The notes under the pieces: model-generated
The model's input: only the letters and a program-made list of their open reading frames with translations
Told to the model about the DNA's origin: nothing
The model's database searches: none
NCBI RefSeq assembly: GCF_021369635.1
Contig: NZ_JAJNBZ010000005.1
Span: 124,001 to 188,000, forward strand
DNA from: Paenibacillus profundus
GTDB taxonomy: Bacteria; Bacillota; Bacilli; Paenibacillales; Paenibacillaceae
Length of the DNA: 64,000 nucleotides
Direction of reading: 5' to 3'
In this document: piece after piece, positions 26,335 through 35,193 of the stretch
Layout: each line of letters starts with the position of its first letter
Numbering within the stretch: position 1 is the first letter of the stretch
Program-made: the position numbers and the translations under genes

Positions 26335-27428
26335 GATGTCACCTTATATTCTGCTAACGCTGATTCTAATGCTTGTATCATTGCTTCGTTCTGCTCTTGG
26401 CTTCCGACTGTAATGCGCAAGTGATTCGGGTATTTCTTATGTCCTGCGCGCGTTATAATGCCGCGACGAAGGAGTGCGTCGAACATGTCAACGGCAGGTC
26501 TGCCGACATCGACCATGATGAAGTTGCCGTGAGCCGGAAAGCTTGTAAGCTGAAGCCGCTCAAGTTGCTGCTCGATATATTTGATGCCAGCTGCATTCTT
26601 CTCCCGGCAATCTGCGATAAAGGCTTGATCCTCTACCGCCGCAAGGGCTGCCGCTTGAGCATAGCGCGTCGTGTTGAATGGCTCGCGCACTTGATTAATC
26701 AAGTGGATAACGTCCGGATGACCAATCCCATAGCCGATTCGAAGAGAAGCCAACCCATAAATTTTGGAGAACGTGCGCAATGAAATGACGTTGTTATATT
26801 GCGAAATCAGCTTCAAGCTGTCCGGAAAGGAGTCATCCATAACGTATTCGCAATATGCCTCGTCTAACACGACAAGCACATGGCCAGGCACTCTTTCCAT
26901 GAAGCGATCCAGCTCTGCTTGCGATATGATCGTGCCCGTCGGATTGTTCGGATTGCAAATCCAGACAATCTTCGTCCGTTCATTGACGGCGGCGAGCATC
27001 GCTTCCAGATCGTGCGTTCCGTCACGCAGCGGGATTTCAACCGTAACCGCGCCTTCAATATCTGCATTGTGCTTATATTGCGGGAAGGTCTGATCCGCTA
27101 TAATATGCTCGTCCCCCGGAACGAGGAACGCCCGGCAGATCATAAGAATGATCTCGTCTGAACCCGCACCGAATATAACTTGATTTGGCTGAACATCCAA
27201 ATACTTCGCTACAGCTTCCGTTACAGCTACCGCCGCGCCGTCCGGATAGAGGCTCGTATTCTCGATTTCTTGCTGAATCGCTTGCTTAGCCTTGTCAGAG
27301 CACCCGAATGGATTCTCATTAGACGCGAGCTTAATAATGCGTTCCAAGCCCAGCTCGCGCTTGACTGCTTCAATTGATTTCCCCGGCTGGTACACAGGGA
27401 GATGAACAATACTGCTTTTCGGTTGCAT
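26331..27428 (-). CDS. hisC: Histidinol-phosphate / aromatic aminotransferase
   Basis: This 365-residue PLP enzyme of fold type I uses TFSKIYGLASLRIGYG, where the Lys binds PLP, and NPNNPTG as a substrate/cofactor loop. In B. subtilis the enzyme at this position serves histidine synthesis and also transaminates phenylpyruvate and 4-hydroxyphenylpyruvate, which explains its place between trpA and tyrA. AAAGGTGG precedes the ATG. A 142-base gap separates it from trpA. It overlaps tyrA by 4 bases. Confidence 0.95.
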   Translation of the reverse strand: MQPKSSIVHLPVYQPGKSIEAVKRELGLERIIKLASNENPFGCSDKAKQAIQQEIENTSLYPDGAAVAVTEAVAKYLDVQPNQVIFGAGSDEIILMICRAFLVPGDEHIIADQTFPQYKHNADIEGAVTVEIPLRDGTHDLEAMLAAVNERTKIVWICNPNNPTGTIISQAELDRFMERVPGHVLVVLDEAYCEYVMDDSFPDSLKLISQYNNVISLRTFSKIYGLASLRIGYGIGHPDVIHLINQVREPFNTTRYAQAAALAAVEDQAFIADCREKNAAGIKYIEQQLERLQLTSFPAHGNFIMVDVGRPAVDMFDALLRRGIITRAGHKKYPNHLRITVGSQEQNEAMIQALESALAEYKVTS

Positions 27429-27574
27429 CCGGTAACCACCTTTCTAACCTATGGAAATTGTTGCACAAGTGAGTCTTGCATCCACCCTTGAAGAACATCT
27501 GCTTCCGATGTAGTTTTCTGCGAACACCTGTACTCCTTAATGCTGAAATGTTAACTTTTTGTACACAAAGTTAA
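27429..27574. repeat. trpA-hisC gap with an AT-rich inverted repeat and a possible degenerate repeat copy
   Basis: TTAACTTT and AAAGTTAA (27551-27558 and 27567-27574) form a perfect inverted repeat that overlaps the trpA stop. Parts of the gap (CTTGCATCCACCC, GATGTAGT, AATGCTGAAATGTTAACTTTTT) resemble, in the same order, parts of the longer repeat at 44668-44849. The similarity is loose, and the gap may instead be a diverged RNA-processing hairpin. Confidence 0.3.
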
Positions 27575-28401
27575 TGTTTTAATTGTCGCACAAAATTACA
27601 AATTTGCAAGATCCCTTCCGCGGCAGTTTCCGGATTGGTTAATAACGGCAGCGACTCTTCAATGCGGCGCACGATAGCGCTGCCGACGATGACCCCATCG
27701 CAAAATGAGGAGAAGCGGCGCACATGCTCTGGCTTCGAAATACCGAACCCGATGGCAAGCGGCAAGGAGGTCGTCTGCCGAACTTGTTGAATGAAAGCTT
27801 CCACTTGGTCGTCGAACGATTCCCGTGCCCCTGTGACGCCGAGTGAGGATACGCAATAAATGAATCCGCGCCCTTGCTCTGTAATGCGGCCGATACGCTC
27901 TGACGATGTCGGAGCGACTAGCGGGACGAGATGGATGCCGTATTTGTCCCCTGCAATGCGAACCAGCTCGCTTTCTTCAAAAGGCAAGTCAGGGATAATG
28001 ACTCCGCTTAATTGAGCCTCCGCCGCAGCTTGAAAGAACTTCTCGACGCCAAGCTGCATCACCGGATTATAATATGTGAACAGCACGTAAGGAATTTGCG
28101 CCCCCCGTGCACGCGCTTGCTTGGCAATGCGGAATCCGTCTTCCAGCGTCACTCCGTTCGTTAATGCCCGCGCCGATGCCCGTTCGATAACAGGACCGTC
28201 AGCCAAGGGATCGGAATATGGAATGCCAAGCTCAATAATATCCGCGCCCGCTTCTTCCATGCGAAGCAGCAATTCGAGAGTAATGTCGCAGCTCGGGTCT
28301 CCTAACGTGAAAAAGGGCATCAAGGCCGCCTTCTTCTCTTCCCGCAAGCGCGAGAAGGTTGCATCCAACCGGTTGCTCTGATTCGTCAATGTTTCATTCA
28401 T
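27571..28401 (-). CDS. trpA: Tryptophan synthase alpha chain
   Basis: This 276-residue TIM-barrel subunit splits indole-3-glycerol phosphate into indole and glyceraldehyde phosphate. The catalytic Glu is in the [17 protein letters not shown] region (Glu near residue 56), where the following Asp is also conserved. The ATG overlaps the trpB stop by 4 bases, so the two chains of the alpha2beta2 complex are made together. Confidence 0.97.
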   Translation of the reverse strand: MNETLTNQSNRLDATFSRLREEKKAALMPFFTLGDPSCDITLELLLRMEEAGADIIELGIPYSDPLADGPVIERASARALTNGVTLEDGFRIAKQARARGAQIPYVLFTYYNPVMQLGVEKFFQAAAEAQLSGVIIPDLPFEESELVRIAGDKYGIHLVPLVAPTSSERIGRITEQGRGFIYCVSSLGVTGARESFDDQVEAFIQQVRQTTSLPLAIGFGISKPEHVRRFSSFCDGVIVGSAIVRRIEESLPLLTNPETAAEGILQICNFVRQLKH

Positions 28402-29612
28402 GCCAAATCCCCTCCCAACGTTTCCATAATCGTATTCACATCTTTATCTCCGCGCCCGGATAAGCAAATGATGATAATCTCATCTGGCTGCATCATCGGA
28501 GCTACTTTAATCGCCTGCGCCACCGCATGAGAGGATTCAAGCGCTGGAATAATTCCTTCGGTACGGCTCAACAGCTGCAGCGCGTGCAGCGCCTCATCGT
28601 CGGTAATCGGCACATATGTTGCCCGCTCCGTATATTTGAGATAGGAGTGCTCCGGCCCGACGCCTGGATAGTCTAGTCCAGCCGATATGGAATGTGCTGG
28701 TTGCACCTGTCCGTGCTCATCCTGGAGCAAATAGCTTAACGTTCCTTGGAATACTCCCGGAGTACCTAGTGTCATCGTTGCCGCATGCAGCGGGGTATCA
28801 ATTCCTTTCCCTGCTGCCTCGACTCCCATTAGGCGGACGGATTCGTCCTGAATGAACGGGTAGAAAATCCCCATTGCGTTGCTCCCGCCGCCCACAGCGG
28901 CAATAATTAAGTCAGGCAACCGCTCTTCACGCTCCACGATTTGCCGGCGCGTCTCGTCGCCGATGATGCGCTGAAAATCACGGACCATCATCGGATACGG
29001 ATGCGGACCGGCGACGGTACCGAGAATGTAGAACGTATCCGTCACGTTGCTGACCCAATATCTCATCGTCTCACTGCACGCATCCTTCAACGTTCTCGTT
29101 CCGGACAGCACAGGAACGACTTCCGCTCCGAGCAGTTGCATCCGGAAGACGTTCAACCGTTGGCGCTTCATATCCTCTTCACCCATGAACACCTTGCACT
29201 CCATACCGAGCAACGCGGCAACCGTTGCCGTCGCGACACCGTGCTGTCCGGCACCCGTCTCGGCGATGACCTTCTTCTTGCCCATACGTTTGGCGAGCAG
29301 CGCTTGGCCGATTGTATTGTTGATTTTGTGCGCACCCGTATGGTTGAGATCCTCACGCTTCAAATATATTTTTGCTCCACCCAAAGATTGGGATAATCGT
29401 TCAGCATAATACAATGATGTTGGACGACCGGAATACTCCGTTAACAGCTTGATCAACTCGGCTTGAAAATCCGGTTCTTGTGAATATTTCTGATACGCTT
29501 CCTCCAATTCCAGCAAAGCGGTCATTAACGTTTCCGGAACGAATCTGCCGCCAAAAGGTCCGAATCGCCCTTTCGCATCCGGAAGCACTGTTGTCGTTGA
29601 ATTAGTTGTCAT
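28398..29612 (-). CDS. trpB: Tryptophan synthase beta chain
   Basis: This 404-residue PLP subunit condenses indole with serine. [12 protein letters not shown] carries the PLP lysine (near residue 95), GAGQHG the catalytic glutamate loop and GGGSNAMG the phosphate cup. It overlaps trpF by 11 bases and trpA by 4. Length and motifs are those of the classical TrpB1 class. Confidence 0.98.
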   Translation of the reverse strand: MTTNSTTTVLPDAKGRFGPFGGRFVPETLMTALLELEEAYQKYSQEPDFQAELIKLLTEYSGRPTSLYYAERLSQSLGGAKIYLKREDLNHTGAHKINNTIGQALLAKRMGKKKVIAETGAGQHGVATATVAALLGMECKVFMGEEDMKRQRLNVFRMQLLGAEVVPVLSGTRTLKDACSETMRYWVSNVTDTFYILGTVAGPHPYPMMVRDFQRIIGDETRRQIVEREERLPDLIIAAVGGGSNAMGIFYPFIQDESVRLMGVEAAGKGIDTPLHAATMTLGTPGVFQGTLSYLLQDEHGQVQPAHSISAGLDYPGVGPEHSYLKYTERATYVPITDDEALHALQLLSRTEGIIPALESSHAVAQAIKVAPMMQPDEIIIICLSGRGDKDVNTIMETLGGDLA

Positions 29613-30336
29613 ATTGGATCACCCTTTCAATAAATGAGGCTACTTTATCGATATCTTTCGTTCCATTTGTCTCCACGCCGCTAGATACATCGACACCTTG
29701 CAGCTGATGCTGCGCAAGCAAACTTGCTATATTATCAGGCCCCAGTCCACCTGCAACGTACAATGGAATGCCGCAGTTCCGCAACAGCTCTCCATACGAT
29801 GGAATGACGTTCCAATCGAACGTTTTTCCTGAGCCGCCGCCTTGAGCGGGATGATGGGTGTCAAGCAGTATTACGTCTATGAACGGGACTGGACGGTTAA
29901 TGTCCACACCCGGAATGAACGGTTCCTTCCCATCCTGCTCCGCATGCGTACCCGAACATACCGGTACGGTCAACCACACGTCGACATCATAGTGGGTTTT
30001 CACCCACTCTGGAAGCGAAGGGTCGTGTTCCGCATTGAATTGGACGGCATTGAGCGGAGCCGCGTCCAGCACTTCTTGCAACGCTAGTCGCGTCGGCTGC
30101 GCGAACACGCCTACTGTGTCGGGAACATATTCCCCTTCCGCTTCCAACGTCTTCAGCCAATGATTCACCTCTAGCGGTGACACCTGTCTGCGGCTCGGTG
30201 CGAACACGAAGCCGATGTGGTCCGGTCCACACCTTGCCACACGACGTGTTAGGTCAAGTGTCGTTAATCCGCATATTTTAGCTTTCACGGTACGCGATCC
30301 GAATTCCGCTCTGTCTGCTGGATATGCTATGGTCAT
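29602..30336 (-). CDS. trpF: Phosphoribosylanthranilate isomerase
   Basis: This 244-residue TIM-barrel isomerase has KICGLTT with the catalytic Cys, [19 protein letters not shown] with the catalytic Asp, and the C-terminal phosphate-binding VAGGLGPDN and GVDVSSGVE loops. The first 16 residues (to TVKAKICGL) are longer than usual. An alternative later start is possible, but the ATG at 30336 follows GGGGAT. It overlaps trpB by 11 bases. Confidence 0.96.
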   Translation of the reverse strand: MTIAYPADRAEFGSRTVKAKICGLTTLDLTRRVARCGPDHIGFVFAPSRRQVSPLEVNHWLKTLEAEGEYVPDTVGVFAQPTRLALQEVLDAAPLNAVQFNAEHDPSLPEWVKTHYDVDVWLTVPVCSGTHAEQDGKEPFIPGVDINRPVPFIDVILLDTHHPAQGGGSGKTFDWNVIPSYGELLRNCGIPLYVAGGLGPDNIASLLAQHQLQGVDVSSGVETNGTKDIDKVASFIERVIQYDN

Positions 30337-30348
30337 TGAACTAATCCC

Positions 30349-31161
30349 CTATTTCACATGGCTTGACTCAGTAGATAGTCCGCTCATAATATGTTCAACC
30401 GCTTCTTTCACATCGTCCTGTCTCATAAAGTGCTCCCCGATGAGCGCTGCGTTCACATTCATTTGCTCCAAGCGGCCCATATGTTCCGGTAAATGTATTC
30501 CGCTCTCGCTTACTATGGCACAATGTGCAGGCACGAGTTCCCGCAAGCGTTCAGTCTGGGCCAAATCGGTAACAAACGTATGCAGGTTACGGTTATTGAT
30601 GCCGATTAGGGTCACATTGTCCATCGTTGCTACCCGGCTTAATTCTGCCTCGTCATGAACCTCAATCAATACGTCCAGCCCAAGCGCCCTTGCGCTGCGA
30701 TTCAGATGTATTAATTGTCCATCGTTTAAGATTGCGGCGATCAGCAGTACCGCATCCGCGCCTATCAGCCTGGCTTCCAACACTTGCAGCTCATCGATAA
30801 TAAATTCCTTGCGCAGTATCGGGAGATTCGTCAGAGTCCGGACCTCCTTCAATATTTCATTTCCGCCTTGGAAGTAGTCTCGATCCGTAAGCACGGAAAG
30901 CGCATCGGCGCCGGCAGCTTCATAGCCTCGGACGATATCTGCGGGAACGAAGCGTTCTCGAATCAGTCCCTTTGAGGGCGATGCCTTCTTGACCTCAGCG
31001 ATAAGGCCAACCGTTCGTTTCTTATTTACGGTCAACGCCTCCGTTAATGAACGGCATGCAGGCATCTCTGCTATCTCCCGCTCAGCTTCCTGAACATTCA
31101 GCTTCGTCTTAAGCTCCTGCACCTCATCTTTTTTCGTTCGTACAATTCGTTCAAGAAACAT
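30349..31161 (-). CDS. trpC: Indole-3-glycerol phosphate synthase
   Basis: This 270-residue TIM-barrel enzyme has catalytic residues in the AEVKKASPSKG motif (Lys near residue 55), SVLTDRDYFQGG, and ILRKEFIIDELQ with the second catalytic lysine. VSESGI closes the phosphate site. It overlaps trpD by 11 bases and leaves a 12-base gap before trpF. Confidence 0.97.
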   Translation of the reverse strand: MFLERIVRTKKDEVQELKTKLNVQEAEREIAEMPACRSLTEALTVNKKRTVGLIAEVKKASPSKGLIRERFVPADIVRGYEAAGADALSVLTDRDYFQGGNEILKEVRTLTNLPILRKEFIIDELQVLEARLIGADAVLLIAAILNDGQLIHLNRSARALGLDVLIEVHDEAELSRVATMDNVTLIGINNRNLHTFVTDLAQTERLRELVPAHCAIVSESGIHLPEHMGRLEQMNVNAALIGEHFMRQDDVKEAVEHIMSGLSTESSHVK

Positions 31162-32206
31162 GGCTCAGTCCTCCTGTCGCTTCAATCCACTGCTCTAACT
31201 TGTGATATGCGTTCCCGCTATCTATCGATTTCGCTGCAATCTGTACGCCTTCCGCGATGGAGTCCGCTTGACCAGCCACGTAAATGCATGCGCCGGCATT
31301 GGCAAGCACAATATCGCGATGCGGTCCAAATTCACCTTTTAATATCGCTGTAATGAGATGCGCGTTCGTGACGGCATCGCCCCCGAGCACACTCGCGAGC
31401 GGCTGCGTCGACAATCCGAGCTGCTCCGGAGTAATATCGTATGTCAGCAGCTCTCCATTTTTCAATTCGCTGATCCGTGTCGGAGCAGAGAGACTGATTT
31501 CATCCAATCCGTCTTCACTCGCGACGACGAGCGCCCGCTTCAGGCCCAATTCCCGCAGCACGGCGGCGATTGTTTCTGTTCTGCTGCGGTCATAAATGCC
31601 TAATACTTGCCGATCCGCGCCAGCTGGATTCGTCAGCGGGCCCAGCATATTGAATACGGTCCGCACACCCAATTCACGGCGCGGGCCCGCAGCATGCTTC
31701 ATCGCCGGATGGAACACCTGCGCGAACATGAAGCAAATGCCAATTCGCTCCAAGCACTCAGCCGCTTGTTCGCTTGTAAGCTGGATGTTCACGCCCAGCG
31801 CTTCCAGAACATCCGCGCTGCCCGACCGGCTCGAGGCGGAACGGTTGCCGTGCTTCGCGACACGAACAGAGGCGGAGGAAGCAATGATGGCCGATATCGT
31901 AGAGATGTTCAGCTTATGGATGCCGGAACCGCCGGTTCCGCACGTATCCAATAGCCGGTCCTGCGTCGTCACAACCTGGTGAGCCCGGCTGCGCATCGCC
32001 TCGGCAAAGCCGACGATTTCCTCCACCGTCTCCCCTTTCAACCGCATGCTCGCCAATAAAGCGCCGATTTGCGCAAAAGTCGCTTTGCCGTCCATGACGT
32101 CCAACATCACCTCGCGGGCCTCGGTCCGGTTCAGATGACCCCCGGTGAGCACTTGAGCCAGCGCGTCTTTTACATGAATGCTGTGTTGTGTTGCTGTCGT
32201 GGTCAT
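31151..32206 (-). CDS. trpD: Anthranilate phosphoribosyltransferase
   Basis: This 351-residue enzyme transfers phosphoribosyl from PRPP to anthranilate. DTCGTGGSG binds the diphosphate, KHGNRSASSRSGSADVLEALG lies in the anthranilate channel, and the RTVFNMLGPLTNPA signature is intact. Its ATG overlaps the trpE stop by 4 bases. Confidence 0.97.
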   Translation of the reverse strand: MTTTATQHSIHVKDALAQVLTGGHLNRTEAREVMLDVMDGKATFAQIGALLASMRLKGETVEEIVGFAEAMRSRAHQVVTTQDRLLDTCGTGGSGIHKLNISTISAIIASSASVRVAKHGNRSASSRSGSADVLEALGVNIQLTSEQAAECLERIGICFMFAQVFHPAMKHAAGPRRELGVRTVFNMLGPLTNPAGADRQVLGIYDRSRTETIAAVLRELGLKRALVVASEDGLDEISLSAPTRISELKNGELLTYDITPEQLGLSTQPLASVLGGDAVTNAHLITAILKGEFGPHRDIVLANAGACIYVAGQADSIAEGVQIAAKSIDSGNAYHKLEQWIEATGGLSHVS

Positions 32207-33831
32207 TGGATTCCTCTCCCCTCCGTCACGGGTACTCGTTCACAACCCGCCTCCACGTAATAATCCCAGTTCACCGGAAGCGGTGCTGGCTCTTCTTCTG
32301 CTTGAGCCGTCTGAGAAGCCGTCGAGACCGCTGCTCCGAACATCTCCTCGGCTGTCTGAATCGCTAACAGCAGGGCCTTCGCTTTGTTGACCGTTTCTTC
32401 GTATTCCTTCTCTGCGATTGAATCCCATACGATGCCGGCGCCTGCCTGCACGTATGCCTTACCCTGCTTGAAAATAATGGTCCGAATCGTAATGCACGTG
32501 TCCATATTCCCATTGAAGCCCAAATATCCAATGGCCCCTGCATAAGCCCCGCGAGCTTCCTGCTCCAGCTCGGCAATAATCTCCATGGCACGCAGCTTCG
32601 GTGCGCCAGACACCGTTCCCGCGGGAAGACAGGACAAGAATGCATCGAAGAAATCTTTGTCCTTCCGCAGCGTTCCCGATACGTTCGAGACAATGTGCAT
32701 CACATGGGAGTAACGTTCGATGCCCATATAGGAATCGCAGTGTACGGAACCGAACTCACATACTCGGCCCAGATCATTGCGCCCGAGATCGACGAGCATG
32801 ACATGCTCGGCTCTCTCTTTCTCATCGCGCAGCAGTTCTTCTTCCAATGCGGTATCATGTTCAGGCGTTAGACCACGCGGGCGCGTTCCTGCAATCGGTC
32901 TCGTCTCAACACGCTCGTCGTTAACCCGGACTAACGCTTCCGGCGATGTTCCCACTAGCGTCTCATCTTCCATCTTCATTACATACATGTATGGTGACGG
33001 GTTCGACATCCGCAGCACCCGGTACACATCAAGCGGGTGAACCGTCGTCTGCCGTTCAAAGCGCTGCGACAGCACGACTTGAAAAATGTCGCCGGAACGG
33101 ATATATTCCTTCGCCCGCTCCACTTTGTTCATAAATGATGTTTTTGTTTCATTGGAGTGAGTGACGGATAATTCACTGTTGCTCCCTTGCACCGAGCAGC
33201 GCACACCCGGCACATCATATTCAAACGGAGCCGTCAGCTTATGCTGCAAGCGCCGCAATTTCTCTCCTGCGGCAATATATCGTTGGCGAATGTCATCATC
33301 GCTATCTTCCGGTGAGATATGAATGTTGACGATGAACTGCATTTGCTGCTTCACATGATCGAAGACGACCAGTTGGTCACAGAACATGAACTGGATGTCG
33401 TTCATCAACAGATCATCACGTTCATGGCGCGGCAGCCGTTCATACTGTTGCACCAAATCATATCCGAAAAATCCGATTGCGCCTCCCGTAAGCGGAGGAA
33501 GACCCGGCACGACTGGACTGCGATATTTACGCAGCAGCTTCTTGATTGCTTCAAGCGGACGATCCTGCACTTCGGTAACTTGCCCCTGCTCCATCATTCG
33601 CAAGCATCCGTTCTTCCCTTGAAGGAGAAGGAAAGGGTCGGTTCCAATGAAGGAAAAGCGGGCCCATTTGACGCCACCTTCAACACTTTCTAATAAAAAT
33701 GCATACGGTTCTTGCTCGAGCCGCTGAAATAATCTGATGGGGGTTTCGGTATCGGCCATCATCGTCTCAGACACTGGAATTACGTTATAATATTGCGACG
33801 ATTGAATGACTTCGTTCACATGGGGAAACAT
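32203..33831 (-). CDS. trpE: Anthranilate synthase component I
   Basis: This 542-residue enzyme converts chorismate to anthranilate with a partner amidotransferase. The C-terminal chorismate-binding motifs (ETRPIAGTRPRG, DLGRNDLGRV, LPAGTVSGAPK) are intact, and the N-terminal lid has the LLESVEGG tryptophan-binding element for feedback control. About 45 residues after the catalytic core (EMFGAAVSTASQTAQAEEE...) form a low-complexity tail not seen in most TrpE. No trpG follows; as in B. subtilis the shared glutaminase (pabA/trpG) must lie elsewhere. AAAGGAG lies 9 bases before the ATG. The leader carries a TRAP site and a terminator. Confidence 0.96.
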   Translation of the reverse strand: MFPHVNEVIQSSQYYNVIPVSETMMADTETPIRLFQRLEQEPYAFLLESVEGGVKWARFSFIGTDPFLLLQGKNGCLRMMEQGQVTEVQDRPLEAIKKLLRKYRSPVVPGLPPLTGGAIGFFGYDLVQQYERLPRHERDDLLMNDIQFMFCDQLVVFDHVKQQMQFIVNIHISPEDSDDDIRQRYIAAGEKLRRLQHKLTAPFEYDVPGVRCSVQGSNSELSVTHSNETKTSFMNKVERAKEYIRSGDIFQVVLSQRFERQTTVHPLDVYRVLRMSNPSPYMYVMKMEDETLVGTSPEALVRVNDERVETRPIAGTRPRGLTPEHDTALEEELLRDEKERAEHVMLVDLGRNDLGRVCEFGSVHCDSYMGIERYSHVMHIVSNVSGTLRKDKDFFDAFLSCLPAGTVSGAPKLRAMEIIAELEQEARGAYAGAIGYLGFNGNMDTCITIRTIIFKQGKAYVQAGAGIVWDSIAEKEYEETVNKAKALLLAIQTAEEMFGAAVSTASQTAQAEEEPAPLPVNWDYYVEAGCERVPVTEGRGIQ

Positions 33832-33929
33832 CGCTTTCCACTCCTTTCAACTCCGTCGATAACTTGCTTAGCGGATGGAGAATCAGAGCGATAACCAACA
33901 GGAATGTCAAATAAAACATGCTTATGCGA

Positions 33930-33959
33930 CAAAAAGACCTCTACGCAACGTAGAGGTCT
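33930..33959 (-). terminator. Leader terminator (attenuator) before trpE
   Basis: On the minus strand AGACCTCTACG and CGTAGAGGTCT pair perfectly around TTG, followed by TTTTTG. It lies about 100 bases before trpE and about 160 bases past the TRAP-binding repeats. Conditional termination here would couple trp expression to TRAP. I did not find a convincing antiterminator that overlaps its 5' arm. Confidence 0.85.
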
Positions 33960-34117
33960 GTTGGTTTACGATGAAATTGTGGATGAGTGAAAATTAGTAT
34001 AGGGATATGTCTGCTTAGAAATGGCCATGTACACTTATCTTCAATAAATAAGCGCAGTGGTCACTACAATGACGATAACGAAAATACGCGTCACCTAAAC
34101 ACGACATGTAATTGCTT

Positions 34118-34162
34118 CTCAACTCGGCTCATCTCAATCTCAAACTCAACTCTGCTCAACTC
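34118..34162 (-). promoter_or_regulatory. TRAP-binding site: nine GAG repeats at the 5' end of the trp leader
   Basis: On the minus strand nine GAG triplets occur in a row, with spacers of 2, 2, 2, 3, 3, 2, 2 and 2 bases. This is the pattern bound by the 11-mer TRAP ring when tryptophan is present. The plus-strand CTC triplets start at 34118, 34123, 34128, 34133, 34139, 34145, 34150, 34155 and 34160. Transcription is predicted to start only 3-5 bases upstream, at about 34166. mtrB, encoding TRAP, is at 45621. A 13-codon frame (34132-34091) starts inside the repeats but has no Trp codons. Confidence 0.88.
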
Positions 34163-34172
34163 TGCTGTCTTC

Positions 34173-34201
34173 ACTATACTTGTAAACAGAGGCAGCGTCA
34201 A
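34173..34201 (-). promoter_or_regulatory. Sigma-A promoter of the trp operon
   Basis: TTGACG (34201-34196), 17 bases, TATAGT (34178-34173) on the minus strand. The predicted start at about 34166 places the TRAP repeats at the very 5' end of the message and gives a leader of about 335 bases to trpE. It shows that trp can be transcribed apart from the aro genes. Confidence 0.82.
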
Positions 34202-34759
34202 CTAATTTTCTTTTCAATCCGTGTCAGCACCCGGTGTCTGGATTCTGAATCGACTCCATGAGTAGGCTTCGATCAGAAGACGGCACAGCCAACTTGAATC
34301 TGGTATGCCTGCCATTATCATCGGGCGCTTTATGCCATGCGATATTGTGTATTTGAGATGAAAATAGCCAAAAGACTGTACATTTTCCAATGGAACGAAT
34401 GGTTCAAGGGACTACCCTTTGATCCACTCTCCCGCTGGTTCAGATATCGTATGCCCCCCCGCCAATACGGGAGACTCAGCAGCCCCCTCAGCACCATAGG
34501 TATGGCTAGAGAGTGCACCTTAAAGGACCGTCCTGCGCCGGCAGCTCTGGCAACTCCAGCAACGCCCCAACTGTCGAATGAGTTTATAAGTTGAATCTGT
34601 ACGCTACGGCATGCCCTCTCCTCGTCGTCATCTCTTTCCTGACCCCGCGGGAGAATGAACATAAGGGCAAATCCGATAACAGTTTTTCGTATAAGGGGTT
34701 CCATGCTGAATGAATGGGAGAGCACGGCAAGGGATGCAAACAGCTCCAAACAGACTACA
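34202..34759. other. Gap between aroH and the trp promoter without a supported gene
   Basis: About 560 bases lie between the aroH terminator and the trp promoter. Two overlapping open frames cross it (minus 34330-34818, plus 34337-34594). Neither has a ribosome binding site or a recognised domain, and the minus frame reads through the aroH terminator. The G-rich middle part (about 34430-34690, minus strand) is unlike neighbouring gaps and could be an RNA or a decayed gene. Confidence 0.5.
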
Positions 34760-34797
34760 TAAGAAAACAAGCCTACACCCCTTAGGATGTAAGGCTT
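34760..34797 (-). terminator. Terminator after aroH
   Basis: AAGCCTTACA pairs with TGTAGGCTT (one bulged base) and is followed by GTTTTCTTATG on the minus strand. It starts 28 bases past the aroH stop and separates aroCBH from the trp genes, unlike a single continuous transcript. Confidence 0.7.
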
Positions 34798-34824
34798 GCA
34801 TATCAATGCCATTGGCAAATAACC

Positions 34825-35193
34825 TTAGGTCGAAGCTAAATCCGGACGCAAATTGATCGCTTCATTCAAATACACATGTCGAATGTCTCGCTGAGCTTTA
34901 TCCGTGTTGACCGTTACCATCAAACGGATGCACAGCGGCAAGCTCCCTTGCACCGGAATCTCAATGGCACACATGAGCGGCACGAGCTCCCATCCCGGCA
35001 TGGCACGAATCGCCCGTGCAGGGAACGTTGCATTCAAATCCTCTGTCATCGTAATCCAGACGCTCGCAATATCCTCTGGCTGCACATTATTTTGCGCAAT
35101 AATATGCTGAAGCATTGTCGTCGTCGCCTGCAATATTTCATCAGCGTCATTTTGACGAACCGTTGTCGCCCCGCGAATTCCTCTTACTGCCAT
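34825..35193 (-). CDS. aroH: Chorismate mutase, AroH class
   Basis: This 122-residue monofunctional trimeric chorismate mutase converts chorismate to prephenate. RGIRGATTV holds the active-site Arg, and Arg and Tyr residues in LMVTVNTDKAQRDIRHVYL complete the site. It overlaps aroB by 10 bases. Same family and position as B. subtilis AroH. Confidence 0.97.
   Translation of the reverse strand: MAVRGIRGATTVRQNDADEILQATTTMLQHIIAQNNVQPEDIASVWITMTEDLNATFPARAIRAMPGWELVPLMCAIEIPVQGSLPLCIRLMVTVNTDKAQRDIRHVYLNEAINLRPDLAST

Noticed and set aside
33832-34201. T-box or tryptophan-codon leader peptide attenuator for trp
   Set aside because: No T-box core (AGGGTGGNACCGCG) and no Trp-codon leader is seen; the GAG repeats support TRAP control instead.
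34330-34818. Minus-strand 162-codon frame between aroH and trpE
   Set aside because: It overlaps the aroH terminator, has no ribosome binding site at its ATG and no recognised domain, so coding is not supported.
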